From CAYLJJ01 sp964384025 (GTDB lineage Bacteria; Myxococcota_A; Bradymonadia; UBA7976; UBA1532), in NCBI GenBank assembly GCA_964384025.1, contig CAYLJJ010000063.1:1-39882 (forward strand): DNA of 39,882 bases, read 5' to 3'. The position numbers and the translations under genes are program-made. The notes beneath the pieces are model-generated. The model was not told the DNA's origin and made no database searches. It saw only the letters and a program-made list of their open reading frames with translations. Numbering within the stretch: the first letter of the stretch is position 1; each line of letters starts with the position of its first letter. This document shows positions 24,266 through 32,921 of this stretch, one piece after another.

Positions 24266-24287
24266 CAAGAGCTCAGATGAGCTCTTG
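24266..24287. promoter_or_regulatory. Perfect 10-bp inverted repeat, candidate operator
   Basis: CAAGAGCTCA (24266-24275) and its exact reverse complement TGAGCTCTTG (24278-24287) are separated by two bases. The right arm overlaps a TTGACG -35-like box (24285-24290) directed toward the plus-strand gene at 24427. The geometry fits a site for a homodimeric regulator. Confidence 0.45.
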
Positions 24288-24426
24288 ACGAGCGCACCCT
24301 CGTAGATTTCACGGGCCAGCGGACACTTTTTTTACAACTCCGCGTAGAGAGAGGCGCTACCGTTTGCTCTATGGAACTTATCGAAGCCTGAAACCTCAAA
24401 GCTCATCGAAACAGGAAGGAGAGATC

Positions 24427-24900
24427 ATGTCAGTAAGCATCACACCCAAGCCCCGAGCCCCCAAGCCCCCAGGCTTCTATCTGATCACAGTAGCACTCCC
24501 CTTGGTCTGTTTGACCGCCATCCTCATCGCCTGGATCTTTAGGCCTCAACCTCCCCCTCCCCAGATGCCTTCAAAATCCCTCTTCAGCGTTCCAGTGCGG
24601 ATCCAAGAGGTTCAGACTGTCAGTTACCCTCAACAACCAAGGGTGCCCACACCCAAGCTCAGCTTAGAGTTCCCCGCTGAGGAGCCGCTCCCCCCCAAAG
24701 CTGTCAAAGAGGAGGCTCGAAAGAGCCAAAAGCAAAGGAGCAAAGCAGCTCAGCTCAAGAAAACACGCGCCCGCAGATTGGCTAAGAAGAGACGCGAGAG
24801 GCTGGCCAGAGAGAGGCGCAAGAGGGCAAAGCCAAAGCCCTTTGTCCTGGGCGAAGATCTGCTGGGCAGCTCCGATACAGAGTCCGAAGTTAAGAAGTGA
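24427..24900 (+). CDS. Single-TM, Pro-rich and Arg/Lys-rich small protein
   Basis: This 157-residue protein has a short Pro-rich cytoplasmic N-terminus and one TM helix (about 17-38, YLITVALPLVCLTAILIAWIF). A Pro-rich segment follows (RPQPPPPQMP; PRVPTPKLSLEFPAEEPLPP), and then a very basic helix (RSKAAQLKKTRARRLAKKRR and onward) and an acidic end. The layout recalls TonB-like or other envelope-spanning linker proteins but lacks a recognisable TonB C-terminal domain. The ATG at 24427 is chosen from AAGGAG at 24416-24421. The gene is convergent with the GGT gene, 19 bp away, with no clear terminator between. Confidence 0.65.
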   Translation: MSVSITPKPRAPKPPGFYLITVALPLVCLTAILIAWIFRPQPPPPQMPSKSLFSVPVRIQEVQTVSYPQQPRVPTPKLSLEFPAEEPLPPKAVKEEARKSQKQRSKAAQLKKTRARRLAKKRRERLARERRKRAKPKPFVLGEDLLGSSDTESEVKK

Positions 24901-24919
24901 AGAGAGCATCGAGGCTCTG

Positions 24920-26470
24920 TTAGGAGAGCCTCCGCGTCTCACCCATACGACGATGATCTCCCACCCCGCTTAGGTGCCCATCTCCAGCACACCGAACCGC
25001 GTGGACACCACCAAAGAACATGCTGTGTGGCTCAAAGAGTACCAACTCATCTTGAGGCAGCTTGATCCCTTCAAGCGCTCCTCGATCTATTCCTTCAAGC
25101 TCTGCATTAAGGACTCCGGCCTCCCAGTGAATCCGGCTCCGCTCTACTGCAGCTTGGATCTCCATATCAAATTCGACGAGGTTGACGATCACTTGGAGGA
25201 TCGCGCTGCGGATCCGATTGGCGCCTCCGGTGCCCAACAATGAGAGATCTCCGGTCTTGGGGTTGAGTAGGGCGCTGGGACACATCCCTGTAGCCAGCCG
25301 CTCTCCTGGAGGCCAAGTGTGGAAGCCACCAGGGTGCAGATCAGCCTCTCCCATGAGGTTGTTCATATGAATCCCGCTGCGCCCCAGGATATGCCCGTTG
25401 CCCTCCCCATAGCTGAAGGTCACCGCCGCTGCATTGCCCTCGGCGTCGATGACACTTACATGAGTCGTTGATCCGGGTCCTAGGCTCCCAGGGCGTTTGG
25501 GTCGACCGGGCTCCTCCAAGATCTCTTGAAGCCGCGCGCGCCAGTAAGGAAGATTCTCCAGCGCAGAGCCAGGGTGCTCCCGAGATTCATCCATCACCTG
25601 CATCGCTGCTCGAATACGCTGCAGATGCTCTCTCTGACCCCAGCGGGAGGCCCCAAAAGAGACCCCCTCTAGGGCCGCCAAACCCAGCGCCACCAACTCC
25701 CCCCCGATGGCAGGCGAGTCAGGGAGAAGCAACAGGCGATCTCGGTAGTTGATCTGCAAAGGCGCTGAGATCTTGACTTGGTAGTGCTTTAGATCCTCTG
25801 GAGTGAGCAACCCTCCACGATCCAGGCCCTGCTCCTCCAGGATAAGGCGACAGATCTCCCCATCATAGAAACGCCGCCAGCCCTCAGCAGCCAAAGCCTC
25901 TAGAGTGTCGGCCAGATCGGGGTTAAAGAAGCGCTCCCCCCCCTGCACCAAGCGCCCTGAGGGTGCAAAGAGGCGACGGCAGCCCTCGCTGTGGCTTAAG
26001 ATCGGCTCCAGCAGCTTGATCCCAAAAGCTTGGAAGGAGTTTAGCGTGACCCCCTCTCGCATCTTTCGACAGGCTGGAGCTACGATCTCTCGAAGCGGTA
26101 AGCGACCCCAGCGCTCCTGGGCGCTAAAGAGCCCAGGGATGGTCCCAGGGACCGCCGCTGCTGCACGGCCGATATGAAACTGTTGAGTGGCTGGACCAAA
26201 GTCGATCTCTATCGCCTGAAAGTCCAGGGGAGGGGCTGAAGAGCCCAGGCCGGGTGCGTTGGAGAAGAAATCACAGAGGCTAAAACGCCCACTACTCCCT
26301 TCGCGATGCAGGAGCAGCCCTCCGCCTGCGAGGCTGGTGAGAGAGGGCTCTCCCACCCCCGTCGCCAAGCAGGCAGCCACCGCTGCATCTACAGCGCTCC
26401 CTCCAAGCTCCAAGATCTCCGCTGCGGCTTCAGCTGACTGCACAGAGCCAGACGCCACGACTCCTCTCAT
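24920..26470 (-). CDS. Gamma-glutamyltransferase-family Ntn-hydrolase (YwrD-like)
   Basis: This 516-residue protein spans a whole GGT. The autocleavage/nucleophile site is seen in GSTTHVSVIDAEGNAAAV, where the first Thr of TTH should become the N-terminal nucleophile of the small subunit. LGTGGANRIRSAILQ matches the conserved GSPGG(S/N)RI segment. In place of the classical NNxMDDF the sequence has NNLMGEADLHPGGF, as in YwrD-like subfamily members, and the usual SSM reads TGM. Glutamyl recognition may therefore differ from classical GGT. There is no signal peptide, so the protein is predicted to be cytoplasmic, unlike periplasmic E. coli GGT. CAGGAG precedes the ATG at good spacing. Its natural substrate is unknown. 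Confidence 0.88.
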   Translation of the reverse strand: MRGVVASGSVQSAEAAAEILELGGSAVDAAVAACLATGVGEPSLTSLAGGGLLLHREGSSGRFSLCDFFSNAPGLGSSAPPLDFQAIEIDFGPATQQFHIGRAAAAVPGTIPGLFSAQERWGRLPLREIVAPACRKMREGVTLNSFQAFGIKLLEPILSHSEGCRRLFAPSGRLVQGGERFFNPDLADTLEALAAEGWRRFYDGEICRLILEEQGLDRGGLLTPEDLKHYQVKISAPLQINYRDRLLLLPDSPAIGGELVALGLAALEGVSFGASRWGQREHLQRIRAAMQVMDESREHPGSALENLPYWRARLQEILEEPGRPKRPGSLGPGSTTHVSVIDAEGNAAAVTFSYGEGNGHILGRSGIHMNNLMGEADLHPGGFHTWPPGERLATGMCPSALLNPKTGDLSLLGTGGANRIRSAILQVIVNLVEFDMEIQAAVERSRIHWEAGVLNAELEGIDRGALEGIKLPQDELVLFEPHSMFFGGVHAVRCAGDGHLSGVGDHRRMGETRRLS

Positions 26471-26607
26471 TGGGTGCTCCTGATCTCAGTTTTGTCCTTC
26501 CGCTCTCGTGCCCTCAGCGCTGACAGGGCCTTGACCCTTCGCCTCCAAACTTCGGACTTCGACTTGGGAAGCTGACAATCAATAGAACGATATAAAATCG
26601 AAGATTC

Positions 26608-27342
26608 CTAAACCGGGACAGAACTGAATTCTTTTTGGAGAAGCCTTGCTAAAGCTCTTCCCTCTGTTTCTGAATCAGCACAGATTTCAAAAAAGATGCG
26701 TTTCTGCTCAGAATGCCTAAGGTATAGTGAGAGTCCGTTCTTTCGAGCGCAATAATGCATTACATCTGAGAAGTCAAGTTTTTTTAACCCGAAAGTAGGG
26801 AGCAGCTGTTCTAAATATCTCATCAATGGAAGATTTTTTGATTTTAGAGTAGAGCTTATGGAGCGTTCAGAAGATGACATTCTCTGAACATATTGGTAGC
26901 GTTTTGGTTCTAGCTTAAGAAAAGCAAACTGGAACAGCATTTTCCGTAGGTTTTCTGAATAGAGACCATCGATCTCATCATCTGAAGTAAGCATAATATT
27001 GCAATTTCCATGAGGGCGCATATCGATAGAAACTTGATCGAGCCCGACCTGACCAATCGCAAAGACGATCATATCTTGAGGGATGCTCTCGGGTTCGAGC
27101 CGAAGGCACTCCTCATAATATTCGATCAGATACTCAATTCGAGTGATCGCGGGAAAAAACTCTAAGAGTCCTCCATCCTCTTCACCCATCGCCCGCAGAA
27201 AGCTCAGGTAGTCTTCAGGTAGGCTCTGTTTGCAGAGAGCAGAGAAGTAGGCGATACGCTCCTCGCTGGCGCCTCGCCACTGTGAGCTGATCTCAGTTGA
27301 GAACTCTTCGCTATACGATCTAAGTCTTTGAATCCAGTTCAT
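26608..27342 (-). CDS. SMI1/KNR4-like immunity protein for the RHS toxin
   Basis: This 244-residue cytoplasmic protein has the SMI1/KNR4 pattern near its N-terminus: ERIAYFSALCKQSLPEDYLSFLRAMGEEDGG, with the LPxDY motif and a following Gly-rich turn. This superfamily is a common immunity module for polymorphic toxins. The C-terminal 90 residues form an extra domain I do not recognise. Its ATG overlaps the stop of the RHS-toxin ORF (ATGA), and the toxin-then-immunity order is the standard one. The DNA is AT-richer than the surrounding genes, consistent with lateral exchange of the tip/immunity cassette. That it neutralises the adjacent toxin is inference from position and family. Confidence 0.75.
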   Translation of the reverse strand: MNWIQRLRSYSEEFSTEISSQWRGASEERIAYFSALCKQSLPEDYLSFLRAMGEEDGGLLEFFPAITRIEYLIEYYEECLRLEPESIPQDMIVFAIGQVGLDQVSIDMRPHGNCNIMLTSDDEIDGLYSENLRKMLFQFAFLKLEPKRYQYVQRMSSSERSISSTLKSKNLPLMRYLEQLLPTFGLKKLDFSDVMHYCARKNGLSLYLRHSEQKRIFFEICADSETEGRALARLLQKEFSSVPV

Positions 27343-29003
27343 TTATTTGCGTGGTCCATATATTCTTTAACATTGTTTGGATGACCGCAGGTGGGACAGG
27401 GATCCATTTGGCTGGGCTCTACAGATGAAGGACTTCCATCATTGTTGGGAAGGTTATCACCTGTGTAAGGATATGGATTATCTCCATCCCCTCTCCAACG
27501 AGTGTCTGAGCCTGTAACTGGACTATCATGCCCATTAGAGGCGTCCACCGCCTTAGGTTCTCCACACACTCCAGGAATATTCCCATCTTTTCCTTCTACC
27601 AAATTGGTAGTCGGCATCGAATCACCAGAAACTCTATATTTATCTGGGACATCTTTCTGTTTCAGCCCTGTCTCTCTACTCACATCTTGCTTATGTTTGT
27701 CATTTAGCTTCTTTTGAAGCGTATGAGCAAACTGGTCTGATTTTTTCCCAGGCTTTCCAGATACGCCAACCGATACAGTTCCATCTTCATGTGTCAGAAC
27801 CGTAACGACTTTCCTCTTCTTTGGGCTTGAGATTTCGTTAGCTGCAGATACTACATTTTTAGCTTCATTTCGAGCCGTTTCTGTCCTCGGCGGATATCCG
27901 TCCTGAACCGGAGAGCTGCTGCCTCCATCGATCTTGCTTGTATCGGGAGGTTCAGTTGATTTAACCGTTTGGGGCTCTACTGTATCTGTTTTTGGCGTTG
28001 TTCCCGGTTCATCATGCAATCCAAGCGGATCCACTCGTCGGATGGGATCACCTGAAGCGTAGCTATAGGGGTTAAGACCTCCGCTTACTCCGATGGGATC
28101 TGGGCTGATATAACGACCCCAGATCGGTGAATACCAACGAAAGCGGTTGTAGTAGAGCGGGACTTCGGGATCGGACCACATCCCCATCAAACGGAGGCGT
28201 TGATCTAAACCCCTATCTTGAAAGCGGCACTCCCCATAAGAGCTATAATGGCCCACCCAATAGGGCACACCACGCTGATCACTGACTAAGCGGATAGCGC
28301 CTCTCTGATCAGCATAAAAGCGCAGGAAGCGAGCCCCCTGAGGGTCAATATGCCAAGCCCCCCAAGGAGAATAGTCCTCAGGCTCCAGATGGAGATAGCG
28401 CAGCTGGGTCCCATCTGAGCGGTCCTCAGCGACGAGTTGATTCTCCAACCAAAGGAAGGTGCTGATCTGACTTGGGCCATATACAGGATCTGAGCGACGC
28501 TCGATCAGGCGGTTGAGCGCATCATAGCGATAGAAGATGATCCGACCATCAGGACAGCTGATCTCTCTCAGTCGCTCATGATCATCCCAGAGCAGAGAGA
28601 AGCTCCCCTCTTCGCTCTCCCAGGAGCTTAGGCGACCCCGAGCGTCATAGCTCAAAGGGCCCAAGGCATCCTCTTTGAGGAGCTGAGCAGCACCGTAAGA
28701 AGCTCCTGGAAATATGCGATTTCCACTCTGATCTATCTCATCCAGCAGGTTGCCATCTTGGTCAAAAGAAACCTGTAGATGGTTGAACTCTTTGCCGAGG
28801 TAGAGGAATGACTCATCATACTTTTCTCCGTAGTCTACCTGCTTTAATTGAGCGATCGCTAGACCATCAACTCCAAATAGGGCCCAGCCTTCGCTGGTTT
28901 GTCTAAACTGAAGCTCCTCACCAGAGACATCACCATTATTCAGCTCGAACTGATCTTCAGGAGAGATAATCCTTCGACACTCTCCGCTTGAGCTCCGCTC
29001 CAT
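27339..29003 (-). CDS. RHS C-terminal half with toxin tip (possible deaminase)
   Basis: This 554-residue ORF begins mid-RHS and has no ribosome binding site before its ATG. It continues, in the same frame, the RHS protein that ends at an amber codon at 29103. RHS/YD repeats (YDARGRLSSWESEEG, YDALNRLIERRSD) run to the hyperconserved end WGRYISPDPIGVSGGLNPYSYASGDPIRRVDPLGL. The 225-residue toxin tip follows; it is hydrophilic and AT-richer. Near its end VCGEPKAVD and PCPTCGH recall the zinc-binding C-x-E and PCxxC of cytidine-deaminase-like toxins (YwqJ-type). The linking region is unusually polar, so this call is tentative. If the amber codon is real, this half may be made only by readthrough or inefficient reinitiation. 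Confidence 0.8.
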   Translation of the reverse strand: MERSSSGECRRIISPEDQFELNNGDVSGEELQFRQTSEGWALFGVDGLAIAQLKQVDYGEKYDESFLYLGKEFNHLQVSFDQDGNLLDEIDQSGNRIFPGASYGAAQLLKEDALGPLSYDARGRLSSWESEEGSFSLLWDDHERLREISCPDGRIIFYRYDALNRLIERRSDPVYGPSQISTFLWLENQLVAEDRSDGTQLRYLHLEPEDYSPWGAWHIDPQGARFLRFYADQRGAIRLVSDQRGVPYWVGHYSSYGECRFQDRGLDQRLRLMGMWSDPEVPLYYNRFRWYSPIWGRYISPDPIGVSGGLNPYSYASGDPIRRVDPLGLHDEPGTTPKTDTVEPQTVKSTEPPDTSKIDGGSSSPVQDGYPPRTETARNEAKNVVSAANEISSPKKRKVVTVLTHEDGTVSVGVSGKPGKKSDQFAHTLQKKLNDKHKQDVSRETGLKQKDVPDKYRVSGDSMPTTNLVEGKDGNIPGVCGEPKAVDASNGHDSPVTGSDTRWRGDGDNPYPYTGDNLPNNDGSPSSVEPSQMDPCPTCGHPNNVKEYMDHANK

Positions 29004-29102
29004 ATGGAAAGCACAATCTGAAAACCTCAGAGCCCTACGCCTCCCCCGATAGAGATCGAGAGAGACGCGACCGTGGGGGGCGATCTCCTCCCCAACTCGA
29101 CC

Positions 29103-29105
29103 CTA
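29103..29105 (-). other. In-frame amber codon interrupting the RHS gene
   Basis: TAG on the minus strand follows FIRDT and is followed in the same frame by 33 sense codons leading without another stop into ATG 29003. The text GRVGEEIAPHGRVSLDLYRG continues RHS-like sequence, and RDT-x-GRV fits an RHS repeat with one residue replaced by the stop. A single substitution of TTG, TGG or CAG would create it. Confidence 0.85.
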
Positions 29106-32100
29106 TGTATCGCGGATAAAGCGAACACACATCACTCCAGGAGAGGGCTTCGCTTGCTCTTGGCGTTTAGGGACATCAGGAGCGAACTCGATCGCTTCTA
29201 ATACACGACCCAGCTTGTCTCGCTTGAACTCTTGACGTATTCCACTCCGAGTACCGATGAAGAGAGGCTGCCCCATCTCATCATTCTCAAAGCGCTTCCA
29301 ACTTTCATCTGAGTATCTGATCTCTATCAAGGCACCAGATAGGTCCCGCTCATACTGCTCATCGATGCCATCATCTCTTCGATGTCGGCTTAATAGATCC
29401 CGCGCATCATATTCATAGAAATACCCTCGACCCTCCCCATCTTGATGTGATGAATAGAGTCCGTTAAGCCCTCGCTCAGTCTTTAAAACGCGCCCCTCAG
29501 GGCTATACCGCGCGGTGAAACGACCCATCGGATCATAGCAGCTCTTCCACTCTCCACCATCCCTCTCTCGAAGGCTGCTCACTTTCCCCTTGGGTGTATA
29601 TCCCCAAGTTCTGAAGCTCTTGTCCGGCTCAACCTGCTCTATCAGCCTCCACCCCTTGCTATAGCGAAACAGGGTCTGTTGCTCCTGGCTCTCGCTCCGA
29701 ATTCGTCGCCCAAATTCATCATAGCTGTGGAACGTGGAGATCCCATCGTGGATCTCTTCGATAAGCAAACCCTCTTCATAGCGATAGCTGTGCTCGCTGG
29801 TGTCAGGCTTTACTTGGGCGATAAGCTGTCCCTGCTCATTAAAGCGGCTTAGAGTCTCGCGTCCGTCAGGATGCTTAATACGGATGGCGTCGCCTCGGAT
29901 ATCGCGGGTGTAGAAGGTCGTAGCTTTACAGGGGTCTACTTCCTCTACTAACCATCCACGGCGGTCAAAGCGCCAACTGTATACCCCTCCGTTGGGCAGA
30001 GTCTTCTTGATGAGGCGCCCCCCCTCGTCATACTCAAACTCGGTGGTGTTACCCAGGGCGTCGCTCTCCAAGACCAACTGCCCCTCTTCATCAAACTCCC
30101 GCTCAACGAGCCCCCCCTCAGGATCCAAAAGCTTGATCCGCTGCCCCGCTTCATCGTGTTCATAGAAGGTTTTACGGGCGGCCCAGTCGCTGACTATGGT
30201 GACACCAGGCTGATACTCCAGCTCAGCCCAGGCGTGGAGATCCTCACCATAGGTGGTGCTCACGCGCCCCAGAGGATCGTAGTGGAAGCGCCAGAGATAA
30301 CCCCCTATTTCCCGCTCATGGGTCAGGAGGTTGCGCTCATCGTAGAGAAAGCGGTGTGGGTGTTCATCGGGGCCGTGAGTCTCGATAAGGCGGCCTTGAG
30401 CGTCGTAGCGGTAGCTGCGCAGAGTTTGGGGACACCAATGCTCCCTTCGACGCTCCAGTTTGATCTCTTGGAGCAGATCGCGCTCATCGTAGTTTAAACG
30501 GAGAAAACGCCCCAGGCTGTCGGTGATCCCATCGGGGTGGTGAGCCTCAGCGCTGTCGTAGTGTAGGGTGATGCTGTTTCCATAGCGATCAAAGTAAGCG
30601 ATGAGACGAGCATTAAAGCTTTGATGCTGCTCAAAACGCCAAGTGAGTCCTTCACGATCTCTGAGATCCCAGAGCAGATCATCAGCGCGGCAAAACTCTA
30701 TCTTCTCTCCCTTCTCCTGGTGCCAGTCCCCGAAATTCTTGAGCCAGGGGAGCCGCCGTATACGTAACTCTCCATCATGCAGCAGCCAATAGGGCTCGCT
30801 CTTGCGATCTTTGCGATGGAGGCTCAGATAGGCCTCCAGGTTAAGGCGCCAACCGATACCACAGCTGCCCCCCCAGGACTCCAGGGCAGCACGAGAGTTG
30901 TAGTTCCTCTCGATCTTAAGAGGCAGAGGGCCATCCAGCTTCAGATCGAGCTGCTTATCAAAGAGAGTGCCGGTGGCTGGATCAACAGGGTGTCCAACGG
31001 CGTCACAGTCGCTCTGAGGGCGTCGAGGGCTGCTGTCGGCGTCGATCCCAAAGCGGCTGTTCTTGAGCTCAGGCGGATCGCCTCCCTGTAGACGTCGAGG
31101 GCGCTGCTGCCCCACCTTGCTGGCCAACTTCCCTGCACCCATAGCGATGCCTCCAAAGATAGCCTGCATCACCAGTTGGTCAACGACCCCCTTGAGATCG
31201 ATACCCACCAACACAGGGCTGGAGGCCATCGCCATGGCGTTGGGGATGATGGGGATATCAGAGCAGGTGTTGGCAAAGGGCATCGCTCCCATGCTCATCG
31301 GAGCGTCCTCGGCCAAGACATTGGGGGCGCCGATAGTCATAGAGCCGTTGGCGATGGGGTAGGGGAGCAGGCCTGCTAAGAGCCCCATAAAGGCCCCAAA
31401 GGAGCTGAACTGAGGGAAAGCGCGGGTAAACCACTGCTGAGCGGCCCCCGAAGGGCTGTCTGCCCCCGCCATCAACACCCCTCGAGGATCAGCCCCCCCC
31501 ATCGCCGCTGAGATCATCCCCAAGGCGAGACTACCCGCCGCGATGATGGCGGGCAGAGCTGAAGCGACGATGGCTCCAGTGATCGCCCCTCGAGGGGTGA
31601 TAGGGATCGGCGTCCAGGGTGCAGGATAGACCGGGATATGGATCCCCACCGCAGTAGCCCCCACCCCAGCGACGGGGGTTCCAGCTACCAATACAGTGGG
31701 CTTGGTGTCGATACAGATGGGGTTGATAAAGCCGTGTGGCATAAAGGGAAAGGGAGCAGGCATGATCGGCGGCGTCGGCGCGACGCTGTGATAATCCAAC
31801 CCCATCAACACATCGAGGTTTCGCGTCGTCGGAAAAGTGAAGGTCCCAGGGTTGAGGCTGATACAGCCAGCCAACATCTGCACTAGAGAGGCAGGCTCCA
31901 CTGCCTGTCCATCCTGAGCGCCCTTGCCCATGAAGATCTGCGTCGCTGAGATCTGCGCCGCGCCCGCTTGTAGGTTGAGCGGCCCTCCAGCGCGCAGGAT
32001 CAACCGCTCCTTGGCTTTGAGATCCAGGGTCGCTCCGCTCAGGTTCAGCGGTCCTGAAGGCCCCCCATTCTCTGTGCGGAAGCTATCGACCTTAAAGCTG

Positions 32101-32879
32101 GCCTGTCCTGAGACCGTGCGGGTCACAGGGCCTTTAAACTCCAACTCCAATTTTGGTTTGATCTCGGCGTTAACGCTGCCCACGCTCACCGAGGTTGAGC
32201 CGCTGCTCTGATTGTAGAGTTTACAGGAGATCGCCAAGCTGGGCGTGCTGATCGAGAGGCTGTTGCCCGCCGCTTGGCTCAGCATATCTGCCTGATAACT
32301 GCGCGTCCCCCCCACCTTGATTTCATGGGCCTTAGCGACCTGTATGCTGGTGTCCTTGGTGCTTTTGAGCACAAAGTCCACACACTCCATCCTGATCTTC
32401 CCCTTGGGGGCTCTCAGGGTGATCGTGCCAGAGTCTGCGAGCCAATGAATATGCTTCCCTGGAACATCAAACTTTGTATGCAGCCTGCTCTTACAATCAT
32501 GAACCTCGATAAAACCTCCGTCACTTCCATCATTAAAGATCAGTTGGTGATCGCTGCGGCTCTGAAAGAACTTATGATCATTCTTGCCATCAGGGTTCCC
32601 TGGTCCAGGAGGTTCATCTTGGCCATTCCAGAGCACACCGACGATAAAACCTTGGTTGGGATCGCCCCGTTCAAACATAAGGAGGACTTCATCCCCCAAC
32701 TCAGGGCGGATGAAGTTGCCTCGACTTTTTCCCGCCTGACTCGCACGAATGCGAGCCCAGAAAGACTCCTCGCTCTCGTGCATCCAGGGGAAGCGTACTT
32801 TGACGCGGCCCTGCTGCTCAGGATCGTTGAGGTTGGTGACGATGCCGATAGCAGCCCCTGGGAAGCGTCGTGTGTTCAT
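29103..32879 (-). CDS. Spike (gpV/VgrG-like)-PAAR-like-RHS fusion protein, N-terminal part
   Basis: This 1258-residue protein has no signal. Residues 1-95 are a gpV/gp5-like OB-fold (GIVTNLNDPEQQGRVKVRFP, then LGDEVLLMFERGDPNQGFIV). A long beta-helix-like spike follows (100-320). Hydrophobic segments (431-462, 494-506, 570-585) surround a PAAR-like region (about 365-560). RHS sequence starts near 622 (CDAVGHPVDPATGTLFDKQL) with many YD repeats up to the stop. There is no VgrG gp27-like domain before the OB-fold. The design is a self-contained needle tip carrying its own RHS cocoon, presumably loaded on a contractile injection machine encoded elsewhere. The frame continues past the TAG into 27339-29003, giving about 1,846 codons in all. 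No good ribosome binding site is seen at the ATG. Confidence 0.88.
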   Translation of the reverse strand: MNTRRFPGAAIGIVTNLNDPEQQGRVKVRFPWMHESEESFWARIRASQAGKSRGNFIRPELGDEVLLMFERGDPNQGFIVGVLWNGQDEPPGPGNPDGKNDHKFFQSRSDHQLIFNDGSDGGFIEVHDCKSRLHTKFDVPGKHIHWLADSGTITLRAPKGKIRMECVDFVLKSTKDTSIQVAKAHEIKVGGTRSYQADMLSQAAGNSLSISTPSLAISCKLYNQSSGSTSVSVGSVNAEIKPKLELEFKGPVTRTVSGQASFKVDSFRTENGGPSGPLNLSGATLDLKAKERLILRAGGPLNLQAGAAQISATQIFMGKGAQDGQAVEPASLVQMLAGCISLNPGTFTFPTTRNLDVLMGLDYHSVAPTPPIMPAPFPFMPHGFINPICIDTKPTVLVAGTPVAGVGATAVGIHIPVYPAPWTPIPITPRGAITGAIVASALPAIIAAGSLALGMISAAMGGADPRGVLMAGADSPSGAAQQWFTRAFPQFSSFGAFMGLLAGLLPYPIANGSMTIGAPNVLAEDAPMSMGAMPFANTCSDIPIIPNAMAMASSPVLVGIDLKGVVDQLVMQAIFGGIAMGAGKLASKVGQQRPRRLQGGDPPELKNSRFGIDADSSPRRPQSDCDAVGHPVDPATGTLFDKQLDLKLDGPLPLKIERNYNSRAALESWGGSCGIGWRLNLEAYLSLHRKDRKSEPYWLLHDGELRIRRLPWLKNFGDWHQEKGEKIEFCRADDLLWDLRDREGLTWRFEQHQSFNARLIAYFDRYGNSITLHYDSAEAHHPDGITDSLGRFLRLNYDERDLLQEIKLERRREHWCPQTLRSYRYDAQGRLIETHGPDEHPHRFLYDERNLLTHEREIGGYLWRFHYDPLGRVSTTYGEDLHAWAELEYQPGVTIVSDWAARKTFYEHDEAGQRIKLLDPEGGLVEREFDEEGQLVLESDALGNTTEFEYDEGGRLIKKTLPNGGVYSWRFDRRGWLVEEVDPCKATTFYTRDIRGDAIRIKHPDGRETLSRFNEQGQLIAQVKPDTSEHSYRYEEGLLIEEIHDGISTFHSYDEFGRRIRSESQEQQTLFRYSKGWRLIEQVEPDKSFRTWGYTPKGKVSSLRERDGGEWKSCYDPMGRFTARYSPEGRVLKTERGLNGLYSSHQDGEGRGYFYEYDARDLLSRHRRDDGIDEQYERDLSGALIEIRYSDESWKRFENDEMGQPLFIGTRSGIRQEFKRDKLGRVLEAIEFAPDVPKRQEQAKPSPGVMCVRFIRDT

Positions 32880-32921
32880 GGGAGGACTTTAGCGCTGCTT
32901 GGGGATCAATGCCTCAGAAAT

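Larger units (their letters stand above)
24091..24426. other. 336-bp divergent intergenic region
   Basis: This gap lies between the outer-membrane protein gene (-) and the small basic membrane protein gene (+). It holds a candidate minus-strand promoter, a 7-bp hairpin at 24201-24220 (CGGCTTT / AAAGCCG, 6-nt loop, no T tract) and a near-perfect palindrome at 24266-24287. No ORF or known RNA is recognised. Confidence 0.6.

Noticed and set aside
26608..32879. Complete type VI secretion locus
   Set aside because: Only the spike-RHS effector and an immunity-like gene are present; no sheath, tube, baseplate or membrane-complex genes were found in the window.
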